In this document: positions 27,359-37,600 of the stretch, in pieces
Numbering within the stretch: position 1 is the stretch's first letter
How the letters are laid out: each line of letters begins with the position of its first letter
NCBI GenBank assembly: GCA_964604705.1
Contig: CAZSAP010000005.1
Span: 1-64,000, forward strand
From: JAAXVQ01 sp964604705
GTDB lineage: Bacteria > Oederibacteriota > JAAXVQ01
Length of the DNA stretch: 64,000 nucleotides
Direction: 5' to 3'
Notes under the pieces: generated by a model
What the model was told of the DNA's origin: nothing
Databases searched by the model: none
Seen by the model: the letters and a program-made list of their open reading frames with translations, nothing else
Position numbers and translations under genes: made by a program

Positions 27359-30300
27359 ATGTTATCCGGAGTAGGTAAAACATGGACTTGGTTGATATGT
27401 CTTTGCCTCGGATTATCACTTGCGGCTCAAGCTGATACCTTTACAGAAAGTTTTACCTCCAGCACCTATGAAGACATGGGAATTACCAGCGCCCAGTGGG
27501 ACACGGTGGCCAATGAAGTTCGGTTGCCCTCCAACTATTCCATCTCACAACCGGCCGGTCCCATTATTTGGGGCGGACAAATCAATGCCATTACTTACAA
27601 TGGAAGCTATTGGTTGATTGGTGGCAACGGTGCCAAGCTCAACCGCTACAACGGTTCCACGTGCACGGATATCAGCAGTCAACTGGATACCTATCAAAGC
27701 AAGAACATACGCGCTCAGGCCTACGGCAGTTCATTTAGCTATTGGTTGGTGGTGGGTGAGTCCGGCCGTATCAACAAATACGACGGCAGTAGTTTCACGG
27801 ATTTATCTTCGGGCTTAAACTGGAGCACCAACAATGCTTTGGCCGTGGCCGCTGGCAGTGGGAGTGAGAATTTTTGGCTGGTAGGCGGTGGCGCCAGTGG
27901 TGTTGGCAAGCTGTCCAAATACAACGGCACTTCATTTACCAGTTTGGATAATTGGCTGGGTGCCTACGGCAACACCTATACGGTTAATGCCATCGGCTTC
28001 AATGGTACCTACTGGCTTATTGGCGGCACCAACGGTCGTTTGGCCAAGTATGTCGGCGGTACATTCACGGATTTAACGTACTCGTCCAACCTTAATTTTG
28101 GCAGCGATGCGATTTATTCCATAACCTGGAACAGCGGTACCGGCAAGTGGTTGATCGGTGGGTCCAATCATAAATTGGTTTCCTATGACGGTTCAACGTT
28201 CACCAATTACACCAGTTCGGTGACCAATTTTAATGCCATCAATGCCATTGCCCATAACGGAAGTTATTGGATGTTGGTTGGGCAAGGGACCGGTTCGGCT
28301 GCAGTGGCCTATTCCTGGGATGAATCGTCGTTTAGGGATGTTTCTTCAGGGTTGGTGAGTATGAGTGGAGCCATACCCTTGTACGCGGTTGCGGGCAATA
28401 GTACGGAATGGCTCCTGGGCGGTGTTCAGGGTAAGATGAACAACCACACGGGGAACGCATCGTCAACCACATTTAACGATCGATCGGATCGAGTGGCGGG
28501 ATTCAGTCTGGATAATATCTACGCCGAAGCCTACAACACAACTGACGCGTATTGGATTTTTGCGGGAGCCAACCGACATCTCAATCGCTACAATGGTGTG
28601 ACGTTTTCCGATATTTCGAATTTGCTATCTGGATTTGGCGTGACCGATGCCATTAAAGCAGTATCGTGGGACAATGTCTCCAATACGACCCTCATCGGTG
28701 GTTCGAACGGACGCTTGAACCGTTACAATGGAACCTCGTGTGAAGATCTCACATCCAGCTTGGGCTGGGGAGCAGGCATCACCATCAATGCCATTCACAG
28801 TTACGGCGGAGTTTGGTACATCGGTGGTGATACCGCCCATTTAGCCAGTTTTGACGGAACCACCTTTACCGATTTATCGAGTTCGCTTACGGGGTTTGGC
28901 ACAGAGTCGGTTTTGTCCATAGGGTATGCCAATGGCAATTGGTTGGTCGGCGGCAACAACGGGTGTTTAAATTGGTTTGATGGTTTTACCTGGACCGATA
29001 TACGCGAGGACCTCAACATCAGCTGTTGGGGTGGCTATTACGCGGTGAATTCCATTACCAGCGACAGCAGTGTTTTTTATTTGGGCGGGGCTTCTGCGCA
29101 CGTAGGGAGTTTTGATCCCACCGCCGTGACGTTCAATAATTACAGCAGCCTTATCAGCGGTATCTTCGGCAGCGATAATGTGCTGACCGTCTGTTGGGAT
29201 CCGATCCTAGGGACCCTCTTTGCCGGCGGGCAGAACGCCAAAATGGCGCGCTTAAGTTTGCCTTACTCCGCTGAAAATTTTTCCACCCAGTTGGTCAACT
29301 ACGGAACCTCGAACATCAACGTCATTGCTTTTGGCTTGGATGCCTTTTTTATTGGTGGTACCTCCGGCATGCTCAATCGGTACGGCCCGAGTTATTTGAG
29401 CCCGGCTTGGGCGCAATCCACTCTGATAGCCAGTTCCACACAAAATTTTTATGCGGTTACATTAACGGCGACCGACAGTGCTCCGGCTGGGACCACCATT
29501 AACTACTGGTTGACGGTGAACGGACAATTATCGGATCCGCACAGTTATTGGATCCAGGCTACACCCGGAGTTGCGGTTATTTTTAATAGCCCCTACGACG
29601 GTTTGCGGTTGAAATGGAAAGCGGAACTGGTTTCCAATGACCCCAATGTTTCACCCCGTATTTATCAAATCAACCTCCAGTACTACATTCCGCCCACACC
29701 TACACCCACTATGACCGCGACCCCGACCTACACCGCGACCCCGACTGAGACCCCGACCTATACCGCGACATCGACGTACACGCCAACCGCGACCCCAACC
29801 TATACCGCAACGCCGACAGCCACCAGTACCTCCACGGCTACGCCAACCCAGACTCCAACGTATACGCCGACCGCCACACCGTCGTACACCCCGACCTACA
29901 CGACCACACCGACCTATACCTCGACGTATACACAAACCTATACAGCTACGCCGACCTATACGCATACGCCTACAGCCACACCGACCTTTACAGCGACGTA
30001 CACGACCACCCCGACCTTTACTGCAACCTATACGACGACACCCACTTCGACCATAACACCTACGACCACCCCGACGTTTACCCCGACCTACACCGCAACG
30101 CCGACATTTACGTCCACCTACACAACGACACCCACGTTTACCCCGACCCATACTCCGACCTATACCCATACCCCAACTGTGACGCCCACGGCGACGGCGA
30201 CGTACACCGCGACTCCGACATCAACATTTACGTTTACAGCGACCCCAACCTCAACCTCTACGGCCACCTATACGGCAACACCGACGGCAACTCCGACCTT

Positions 30301-33300
30301 TACGGTGACGCCGACCTTGACTCACTCGGCAACCTCCACCACAACTCCGACCGTAACACCTACACCGACGGACATTATTTTGAGTGCCACCATTACACCG
30401 ACATATACCATTACCGGGACCAGTACGGTTACACCGACGCTCACGGCTACACCCACCATTACACAGACGTATACGGCTACCTCAACACATACACCGACCT
30501 ATACGACCACACCTACCGATACCCCGACCTACACCGTGACACCCACAGCGACGCCCACGTACACAACGACACCCACATACACGCCAACCTACACAGCCAC
30601 ACCGACGGCGACACCAACCTTTACCAGCACGTATACGCCGACCTATACAGCAACCTATACCTATACGCCGACTGCGACACCGACCTTTACGTCCACGGCC
30701 ACACCGACGTTTACGTTTACCTATACGGTAACTCCGACAATGACCCCGACCTTCACCCTGACCACGACCCCGACATCAACCTCTACATCTACGTATACAT
30801 CCACTCATACCTCGACAGTGACCTTGACCGCAACTCCGACCCACACTTCGACGATTACGCCGACGGTCACACCGACTTCGACCTTTACGGGCACCTATAC
30901 GGAAACCCCAACCTATACAGCAACGCCTACCTTGACCGTGACACCGACACAAACCTGCACCGCATCTATTACCTTCACGTTGACGATCACAGCTACGCCT
31001 ACGATCACCATGACCTTAACCGAGTCTGCGACCTGTACCGAATCGCCGACGGCTTCACCGACCTATACCTGGACAGCCAGTCCGACGGCCACACCCAACC
31101 CTGCGTTTACGTTCTATAATGGTTCTTTGATTATTCCTATGGATACCAGCGGTTCACGGGCCAATCAAGCCTACGGTATGTGGCGCGCCTATGGCTTGGT
31201 GTATTATTTGTTGTCCAACGGGATTCCTGTGCATTGGGCCATTAAATCTCCCAAGGTTTACGAAGAGACTGACTTTACACCCAGCCAAACCACAGAGATG
31301 GTAGGTAATCCCACTTATCCTGTGGGGACGATTTATGCTTCGCCTGCATACAACGGCGGACCGTTTATTATTGCGAACTCAAATTCGTTTGCCGCCATGA
31401 CTTTAATTAATCGTTGGAACACAGGGACGGTTTGGAACGGGACAACTGCCACCAATGCCCGTGTTGTGGTGCACCAGTATTCAAATGCATCCATTCCATT
31501 TACAGCTCCGATCTATCGAAAACTGCGTGCCGCACCCTCGATTGTTGTATTTGAAAACAGCCAAGGGTACGCCACAGGCGCCTACAATTATTTGAACTAT
31601 GCACGCATTCCTGATTCGCGCGGCAATACCGCCTTGACCTGGACCAATGCTTCGCCGGACACATTAACCGAGGCGCAATTGGCCGGAGCATCAACCGTGG
31701 ATCATCATGACGGCGGTCTTTTCCTCACCACCGGAGGCTTGCCCAAATACAGTCAGTTCATTAACATGCATTGGGATCCGGCGCGCGCATATGTGGCTAC
31801 CTATCCCAATGGGGCGGAGACCATCCGTGAATTGGATACCTTCCTAAATTACGGCAGCTCGCATGTTTATGCACAGTGCATCAGTGTGCAAACCTTTGAA
31901 AATGCCATGACAGCGGCCGGTGTTTACGGCGGCTACGGTCATTGGTTGACTACGGGCGGTATGACCTACACGGGTTCAAGCATTACCCGAACGGCAATAA
32001 ACCAAGAGGTGGCCTTCTGGCCCAATGCCCAAGCTACCGGCAACTGGACCACGGCTACGGGTGCGCAAACCGCTTTTGGCATGAACGCGGGCAGCATGTT
32101 CTACGGTGGTACCTCCAGTGTTATTCAATTCAACATGTCCTCAACAGGCAATACATATCCGGACATGTACATGAGCGGTTACTATAAAGGCATCACAGGG
32201 TGCGGCCGTGTCTCATACATGTGCCAACACGAGTCCCTTAACACCTTGCCTTATACCAGCAATGCCGAGGCTCCGGCCATGCGGTATTTCTATAACTCGC
32301 TCTTTATGTCGCCGACCACCTCGGAAACTGTCCCGGAAATGTATTTGACCATGACCGCACCCGGGGAGTGGCAAGCAGGTCTGCAAATGACCTACACGAT
32401 TTCGTATCAAAATTTATCAGGCATTGCCTACAACGTGGTTCTCACGGATCCTTATCCGGCCAATGCCACATATGTTTCCTCAACCGGTGGTGGTGTGCCC
32501 GGCGGCGGCGTAGTCACTTGGAATCTGGGAACGCTGGCCGCTGGAGCCACCGGAACCTTCACAGTGACGTACACCATGAACACATCGGCTGGCGGGTGGG
32601 ATAATACTGCGAATGTAGGCTATAAGAGTGGACCCACCCAGATGTGGGCCTATACCAGCACGGTGCATACCAACTCGGTAGTTTTCACGCCGACGTCCAC
32701 CGTCACGACTACCTTTACTCGGACACCGACTTATACAAGTACCAGTACGAGTACGCCCACGATTACACCTACATCCACGCAAACACCGACATCCACCATT
32801 ACCACGACCCATACACCCACGGTAACCCCGACCTCGACATTCACACCTACGGAAACACCCACGTCGACCATTACCAATACCGAGACACCCACATCTACGG
32901 CGACCCCAACCTATACCGAGACCTCGACGATCACGCCTACCGATACGTCTACGTCCACCATGACCCCGACCTCGACCTCAACCGTGACGCCAACCTTTAC
33001 TCCGACATTCACATCGACGTTTACGGCCACATCTACCTTTACTTCCACAGTTACTCCGACGTTTACCCAGACCAGTACCGCGACTCCTACCTATACCATG
33101 ACCGCTACGTTTACACCTACGTCGACCATGTCCTCGACGTTTACGTCCACCGTGACCTTGACCGGGACCCCAACCTTTACACCGACATATACTGCGACAC
33201 CGACCTATACCTCTACAGCCACCCTGACGATTACCACGACGTCCACGGCGACGCCAACCAGCACCTATACCTCTACGGCTACATCCACTTCGACCGACAC

Positions 33301-34525
33301 CCCGACAATGACCCCGACATACACTATTACCGTGACGTCAACCTACACCGCGACGGTAACTCCCACCCTGACCATCACGGAGACCTCGACGATTACGCAA
33401 ACCATGACCCATACACCGGTCTTTACCTCAACGATTACACCGACCTATACCGCCACCCCCACGTTTACACAAACGTATACGGCCACCCCGACCTCGACGG
33501 TGACACCGACATTCACCGAAACCTCGACGGTCACTCCGACCTTGACGGTAACACCCACGTTTACGCCGACCTCGACCTTTACATCGACGTTCACTTCAAC
33601 CGTGACGCCTACATTTACACCGACCTTTACGGCTACGGAAACACAGACGCAGACTTCGACCACAACGCCTACGTATACGGCCACGGTGACATTGACCGCC
33701 ACACCCACGCCTACCGAGACCTATACCCAAACCGTTACGTCTACCGCGACCCTTACCGCCACGGCTTCGGTCACGGGCACAGCCACACCGACGGCAACTC
33801 CGACACAGACGATTACCTTGACCGCCACAGCTTCGGTGACCGGAACATATACGGCTACAGCCACTCCAACCATGACGGAAACTCTTACGGCCACAGCCTC
33901 GGTCACTGGAACGCATACGCCGACCGCGACACCGACTGCGACCATCACCGCGACCTTGACACCTTCGGTGACCGGGACATTCACCGCAACTGCGACACCG
34001 ACGTTCACCGTAACCATGACCTCCAGTATTACAGCCACCGGAACCGAGACCGCAACCGCAACCGTAACCACGACGGTCACGCAAACACCGACCATTACCG
34101 TTACAGCTACGATTTCGATAACCGCAACCGAGACCCCGTACGTCACGGCCACGTATACCTTCACGGCGACACATACCCCCACGATTAACCTTGCGGCGTT
34201 CTACACGGCAACGTCTACACCCACACCTACGGTCACGGCTACCTCGGTCATGACCACGGGTGAAATTTACGTGTTCCCAAATCCGTTCAGACCAGGGAAG
34301 GCCGCTGGACATACACTCAAGTTTGACCAATGCCCGGCCAATTCCGAGATTCGCATTTACACGGTGACGGGCGAGTTGGTTCGACGGTACACGGGTGTAA
34401 GTGGCCGTCAGACTTGGGACGGGGCCAATGCCCAAGGCTCGGATGTGGCAACAGGCGTGTATTTGTACGTGGTTGTGAAACCCGACGGGCAGAAAGTCAT
34501 TGGCAAGGTCTTCGTCATCCGCTAG
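27359..34525 (+). CDS. Giant surface protein B: paralogue of A with much longer stalks
   Basis: 2388 aa. Signal peptide MLSGVGKTWTWLICLCLG...AAQA-DTF. The N-terminal 14-repeat propeller region and following beta-sandwich match gene A almost residue by residue over long stretches. The unknown domain of about 400 aa (about residues 1245-1650) and DUF11 (about 1660-1770) are also shared. What differs is the stalk length: about 465 aa before the unknown domain (29692-31098) and about 515 aa after DUF11 (32689-34245), several times those of gene A. The tail is VFPNPFRP...WDGANAQG...GVYLYVVV. ATG 27359 follows AAAAGGGG by 10 nt; a TTG directly upstream is possible. An intrinsic terminator follows the stop codon. 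Confidence 0.85.
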   Translation: MLSGVGKTWTWLICLCLGLSLAAQADTFTESFTSSTYEDMGITSAQWDTVANEVRLPSNYSISQPAGPIIWGGQINAITYNGSYWLIGGNGAKLNRYNGSTCTDISSQLDTYQSKNIRAQAYGSSFSYWLVVGESGRINKYDGSSFTDLSSGLNWSTNNALAVAAGSGSENFWLVGGGASGVGKLSKYNGTSFTSLDNWLGAYGNTYTVNAIGFNGTYWLIGGTNGRLAKYVGGTFTDLTYSSNLNFGSDAIYSITWNSGTGKWLIGGSNHKLVSYDGSTFTNYTSSVTNFNAINAIAHNGSYWMLVGQGTGSAAVAYSWDESSFRDVSSGLVSMSGAIPLYAVAGNSTEWLLGGVQGKMNNHTGNASSTTFNDRSDRVAGFSLDNIYAEAYNTTDAYWIFAGANRHLNRYNGVTFSDISNLLSGFGVTDAIKAVSWDNVSNTTLIGGSNGRLNRYNGTSCEDLTSSLGWGAGITINAIHSYGGVWYIGGDTAHLASFDGTTFTDLSSSLTGFGTESVLSIGYANGNWLVGGNNGCLNWFDGFTWTDIREDLNISCWGGYYAVNSITSDSSVFYLGGASAHVGSFDPTAVTFNNYSSLISGIFGSDNVLTVCWDPILGTLFAGGQNAKMARLSLPYSAENFSTQLVNYGTSNINVIAFGLDAFFIGGTSGMLNRYGPSYLSPAWAQSTLIASSTQNFYAVTLTATDSAPAGTTINYWLTVNGQLSDPHSYWIQATPGVAVIFNSPYDGLRLKWKAELVSNDPNVSPRIYQINLQYYIPPTPTPTMTATPTYTATPTETPTYTATSTYTPTATPTYTATPTATSTSTATPTQTPTYTPTATPSYTPTYTTTPTYTSTYTQTYTATPTYTHTPTATPTFTATYTTTPTFTATYTTTPTSTITPTTTPTFTPTYTATPTFTSTYTTTPTFTPTHTPTYTHTPTVTPTATATYTATPTSTFTFTATPTSTSTATYTATPTATPTFTVTPTLTHSATSTTTPTVTPTPTDIILSATITPTYTITGTSTVTPTLTATPTITQTYTATSTHTPTYTTTPTDTPTYTVTPTATPTYTTTPTYTPTYTATPTATPTFTSTYTPTYTATYTYTPTATPTFTSTATPTFTFTYTVTPTMTPTFTLTTTPTSTSTSTYTSTHTSTVTLTATPTHTSTITPTVTPTSTFTGTYTETPTYTATPTLTVTPTQTCTASITFTLTITATPTITMTLTESATCTESPTASPTYTWTASPTATPNPAFTFYNGSLIIPMDTSGSRANQAYGMWRAYGLVYYLLSNGIPVHWAIKSPKVYEETDFTPSQTTEMVGNPTYPVGTIYASPAYNGGPFIIANSNSFAAMTLINRWNTGTVWNGTTATNARVVVHQYSNASIPFTAPIYRKLRAAPSIVVFENSQGYATGAYNYLNYARIPDSRGNTALTWTNASPDTLTEAQLAGASTVDHHDGGLFLTTGGLPKYSQFINMHWDPARAYVATYPNGAETIRELDTFLNYGSSHVYAQCISVQTFENAMTAAGVYGGYGHWLTTGGMTYTGSSITRTAINQEVAFWPNAQATGNWTTATGAQTAFGMNAGSMFYGGTSSVIQFNMSSTGNTYPDMYMSGYYKGITGCGRVSYMCQHESLNTLPYTSNAEAPAMRYFYNSLFMSPTTSETVPEMYLTMTAPGEWQAGLQMTYTISYQNLSGIAYNVVLTDPYPANATYVSSTGGGVPGGGVVTWNLGTLAAGATGTFTVTYTMNTSAGGWDNTANVGYKSGPTQMWAYTSTVHTNSVVFTPTSTVTTTFTRTPTYTSTSTSTPTITPTSTQTPTSTITTTHTPTVTPTSTFTPTETPTSTITNTETPTSTATPTYTETSTITPTDTSTSTMTPTSTSTVTPTFTPTFTSTFTATSTFTSTVTPTFTQTSTATPTYTMTATFTPTSTMSSTFTSTVTLTGTPTFTPTYTATPTYTSTATLTITTTSTATPTSTYTSTATSTSTDTPTMTPTYTITVTSTYTATVTPTLTITETSTITQTMTHTPVFTSTITPTYTATPTFTQTYTATPTSTVTPTFTETSTVTPTLTVTPTFTPTSTFTSTFTSTVTPTFTPTFTATETQTQTSTTTPTYTATVTLTATPTPTETYTQTVTSTATLTATASVTGTATPTATPTQTITLTATASVTGTYTATATPTMTETLTATASVTGTHTPTATPTATITATLTPSVTGTFTATATPTFTVTMTSSITATGTETATATVTTTVTQTPTITVTATISITATETPYVTATYTFTATHTPTINLAAFYTATSTPTPTVTATSVMTTGEIYVFPNPFRPGKAAGHTLKFDQCPANSEIRIYTVTGELVRRYTGVSGRQTWDGANAQGSDVATGVYLYVVVKPDGQKVIGKVFVIR
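29692..31098 (+). repeat. Thr/Pro-rich coding low-complexity repeat B1
   Basis: About 465 codons of TPTYTxT/TPTFT-type repeats in gene B, rich in Thr and Pro with regularly spaced Tyr/Phe. Contains the IILSATITPT island near 30370-30400. DNA periodicity is 6 bp with imperfect higher-order copies. Confidence 0.92.
32689..34245 (+). repeat. Thr/Pro-rich coding low-complexity repeat B2
   Basis: About 515 codons of Thr/Ser/Pro repeats. The last third changes to an Ala/Val-rich variant (TATASVTGT-type units repeated several times near 33750-33980), so the stalk has two zones. Confidence 0.92.
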
Positions 34526-34546
34526 TTTCTGATTGACTTGCCCAAA

Positions 34547-34583
34547 AGAGGCATCCGGTTTATTCCGGATGCCTCTTTTTTTT
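34547..34583 (+). terminator. Intrinsic terminator after gene B
   Basis: A perfect 12-bp stem AGAGGCATCCGG / CCGGATGCCTCT with loop TTTATT, followed directly by seven T. It separates the A-B pair from the C-D pair. Confidence 0.93.
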
Positions 34584-34638
34584 AATGGTAATGTGTTCGA
34601 AATTGGTTATAATCTTCCCAATTATTTCTGGGGGTTCA

Positions 34639-37600
34639 TTGATCTTGCGGTTTTTATCGATCGGAACGTTAAAAAATTGGTTGGTCGTAGGATGGGCAGT
34701 CTTAGGAATTTCTTCCTGGGGTTTAGCCGGAACTTACAATGAAGACTTTTCAACCAATTTTTATAAAGATGTGGCCAATACGACCGCTGATTGGAGCACT
34801 CCGGCGGGTCGGGTTTATTTGCCTTCCTCGTATCAATATTCTCAACCTACGGGTATTGCCAACTACGGTGGTCAGATCAATGCCCTGGCCAACAACGGCT
34901 CGTATTGGCTGATTGGTGGCAATGGTGCCAAGCTCAACCGTTACAATGGGGTGGCATGCACCAATTTGTCCACCGATGTTGTTGGCTTTGCCGGGAACAA
35001 CATTCGCACGGTGGCTTGGGGCAATGCCCAATGGCTGGTGGGTGGGAACAGTGCCAAGCTCAATGCCTACAACGGCAGTTCGTTCACGGATTTATCCGGG
35101 AGTCTGAGCGGTTGGGGAACCAACAACATTTTAACCTCGGCCTACGGCGGTGGAACAGAAGCATTTTGGCTTTTTGGTGGCGGTACCAGCGGAGTGGGGA
35201 AACTGACCAAGTACAACGGTACGTCGTTTACCAACTTGGATAATTGGCTCGGCGCCTACGGAAATACGTATACGGTTTATTCCATTGCGTTCAATGGCTC
35301 GTATTGGCTCATTGGCGGCAGCAACGGCCGCTTGGCCAAATACGCAAGCGGAACCTTTACGGATCTGTCCTTCGGTTTGATGGGATCGGGTGGCGGGCAA
35401 GGCAACTTTGGGAGCAACAATGTCTATGCCCTTGATTGGGACGGGGGCCAGTGGTTGATTGGCGGATCGGGCGGGCGCTTGGCCACGTACAACGGCAGCA
35501 CCTTCACAGATCGTTCCGGCAGTGTTAATTTCAACAATGTGTATTCACTTTATCATGACGGCAATTACTGGATGTTGGTAGGCAACGACACTTCCGGGAA
35601 CACCGCTGTCTACTCCTGGGACGGAACCACCTTTCGCGACCAATCCACCAGTACGGTTAATTTAGGCACCGCCTTGCCCATGTATGCCGTGGCCGGCGAT
35701 GGGACCACTTGGCTTATAGGCGGCGCCCAGGCCAAGATGAACGATCACACCGGGTCCGCTTCGTCCACCACGTACAATGACCGTTCGGCCCGTTTGGCGG
35801 ACTTGGGCACCAAGGATATTTTAGCCTGCACCTACGGCAGTGCGGTGGGGTATTGGTTGGTGGGCGGTAGCGATAAAACCTTAAACACGTACAATGGGGT
35901 TAGTTTTGCCGATATTTCCAGTGTGCTTACGGCGTTTGGGGGTACGGATAAGGTTCAAGCCATTGGCTACAACGGGAGCTATTGGCTCATTGGTGGAACC
36001 ACCGGAAAGCTCATGCGGTACAACGGCGTCAGCGCCTCGGATCTTTCCTCGGCCTTAGCCTTTGGAACCAATTCCGTAAACAGCATTTGTTGGAATGCCA
36101 CGGACAGCGTCTGGATGATCGGTGGGGACGGTCCGCGTTTGAAGACCTACAACGGCAGTTCCTTTTCTTCGGAATTATCCGGAAGCATGACGAATTTTTC
36201 AGGCAATATTCGCGCCATCAGTTATTTGAGTGGGAACTATCTCATCGGTGGTACAGGTTCGAGCCTGAATCTCTACGATGGATTTTCGTACAGTGATTTA
36301 TCCGCGGATTGGGGCAGTGGGGATGTTTTTTCCATTGCCAACAACGGGACGTATTTCTTGGTAGGCGGTGCCGGCGGGAGCTGCCAGCGGGTGAACCTAT
36401 CATGGAGTTTCTCAAACGTCGCACTTACCAATTTCGCCTCCAATGATATCAAGTCCATTGGGTACAATCCCATCGGTGGGTATTGGTTTATCGGGGGTAA
36501 TTCCGCCAAGTTGAACCGATACAACGGGACATCGACAACAGATGAATCCGGAAATTTGATCAAGTTTGGGTCCTCCATCATCAATGCACTGGGCTGGTCC
36601 GATACCTATTGGCTGATTGGGGGGAATGAGGCGCGTTTGAACAAATACGCCCCGGTTTATTCCTCGCCGGCCCAAGCTCAGTCCTATGCCGTGGCGTCTA
36701 CCGGCAGCTGGTGGATCAGTGCCACCCTGACGGCCACGCACGTGCTTAATGGTCAAGCAATCAATTATTATATGTCCGCCGACGGAGGCGCCCATTGGGA
36801 GGCTGTGACCTCGGGCGTTCTGCATACGTTCTCCAACGTAGGGACCGATTTACGCTGGCGTGCCTCGTTCTCTACAGCCGATGCGGAAGTCTCACCATAC
36901 TTGGATGCACTCACGATTCAATACACCGATCCGACACCTACCAGCACTCCGACCCCTACCTACACCATGACGCCAACCTATACACCTACGGCCACACCGA
37001 CCCGAACATCGACGGCAACACCTACAGCATCTCCCACGTTTACCTCGACGCGGACGGCGACCATGACTTCTACTGTAACCCCAACACCTTCGTCGACTCA
37101 GACCAGTACACCGGCAACCACACCTACCTATACGGTAACACCCACGGCAACGTTTACCCGGACCTCTACGTCCTCGCCAACCTCGTCGCCAACCTTCACA
37201 GCAACGGCCACTGTCACAGTGACACCTACGTTTACCGGAACGAGGACAAATACACCGACCTTTACCATGACCTCAACGATTACTCCGACGGCAACTCCGT
37301 CGTTTACCCGTACCGGTACACCTACTGCCACAGTAACACGTACGTTTACCGGAACACGTACAGCCACACCTACGTTTACCATGACCTCGACGACCACGCC
37401 CACGGGCACCCCCTCATCGACTCGGACCATCACGCCGACTTCAACAATCACGCCGACGGCTACGCCAACCGCCACACGTACGGCTACACGTACGGCCACA
37501 AGCACGCACACAGCCACGCCGAGCTACACGCATACACGTACAACCACACCTACGTATACGATAACGCCAACGGTAACCCCTACATCGACCTTCACCGTGA

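Noticed and set aside
29692..31098. CRISPR-like or satellite array
   Set aside because: Repeats are short, imperfect, without unique spacers of constant length, and lie in frame within a coding sequence.
32644..34188. Long open frames on both strands across the Thr/Pro repeats (Tyr/Asp/His-rich plus frame, Val/Gly-rich minus frame)
   Set aside because: ACN-CCN repeats have no stop codons in several frames, so open frames are automatic. The Thr/Pro frame is the one continuous with the signal peptide, folded domains and C-terminal tail.
34585..34638. ATG 34585 as the start of gene C
   Set aside because: It lies 2 nt after the T-run of a strong terminator, has no ribosome site and would add a second hydrophobic stretch before the signal peptide.
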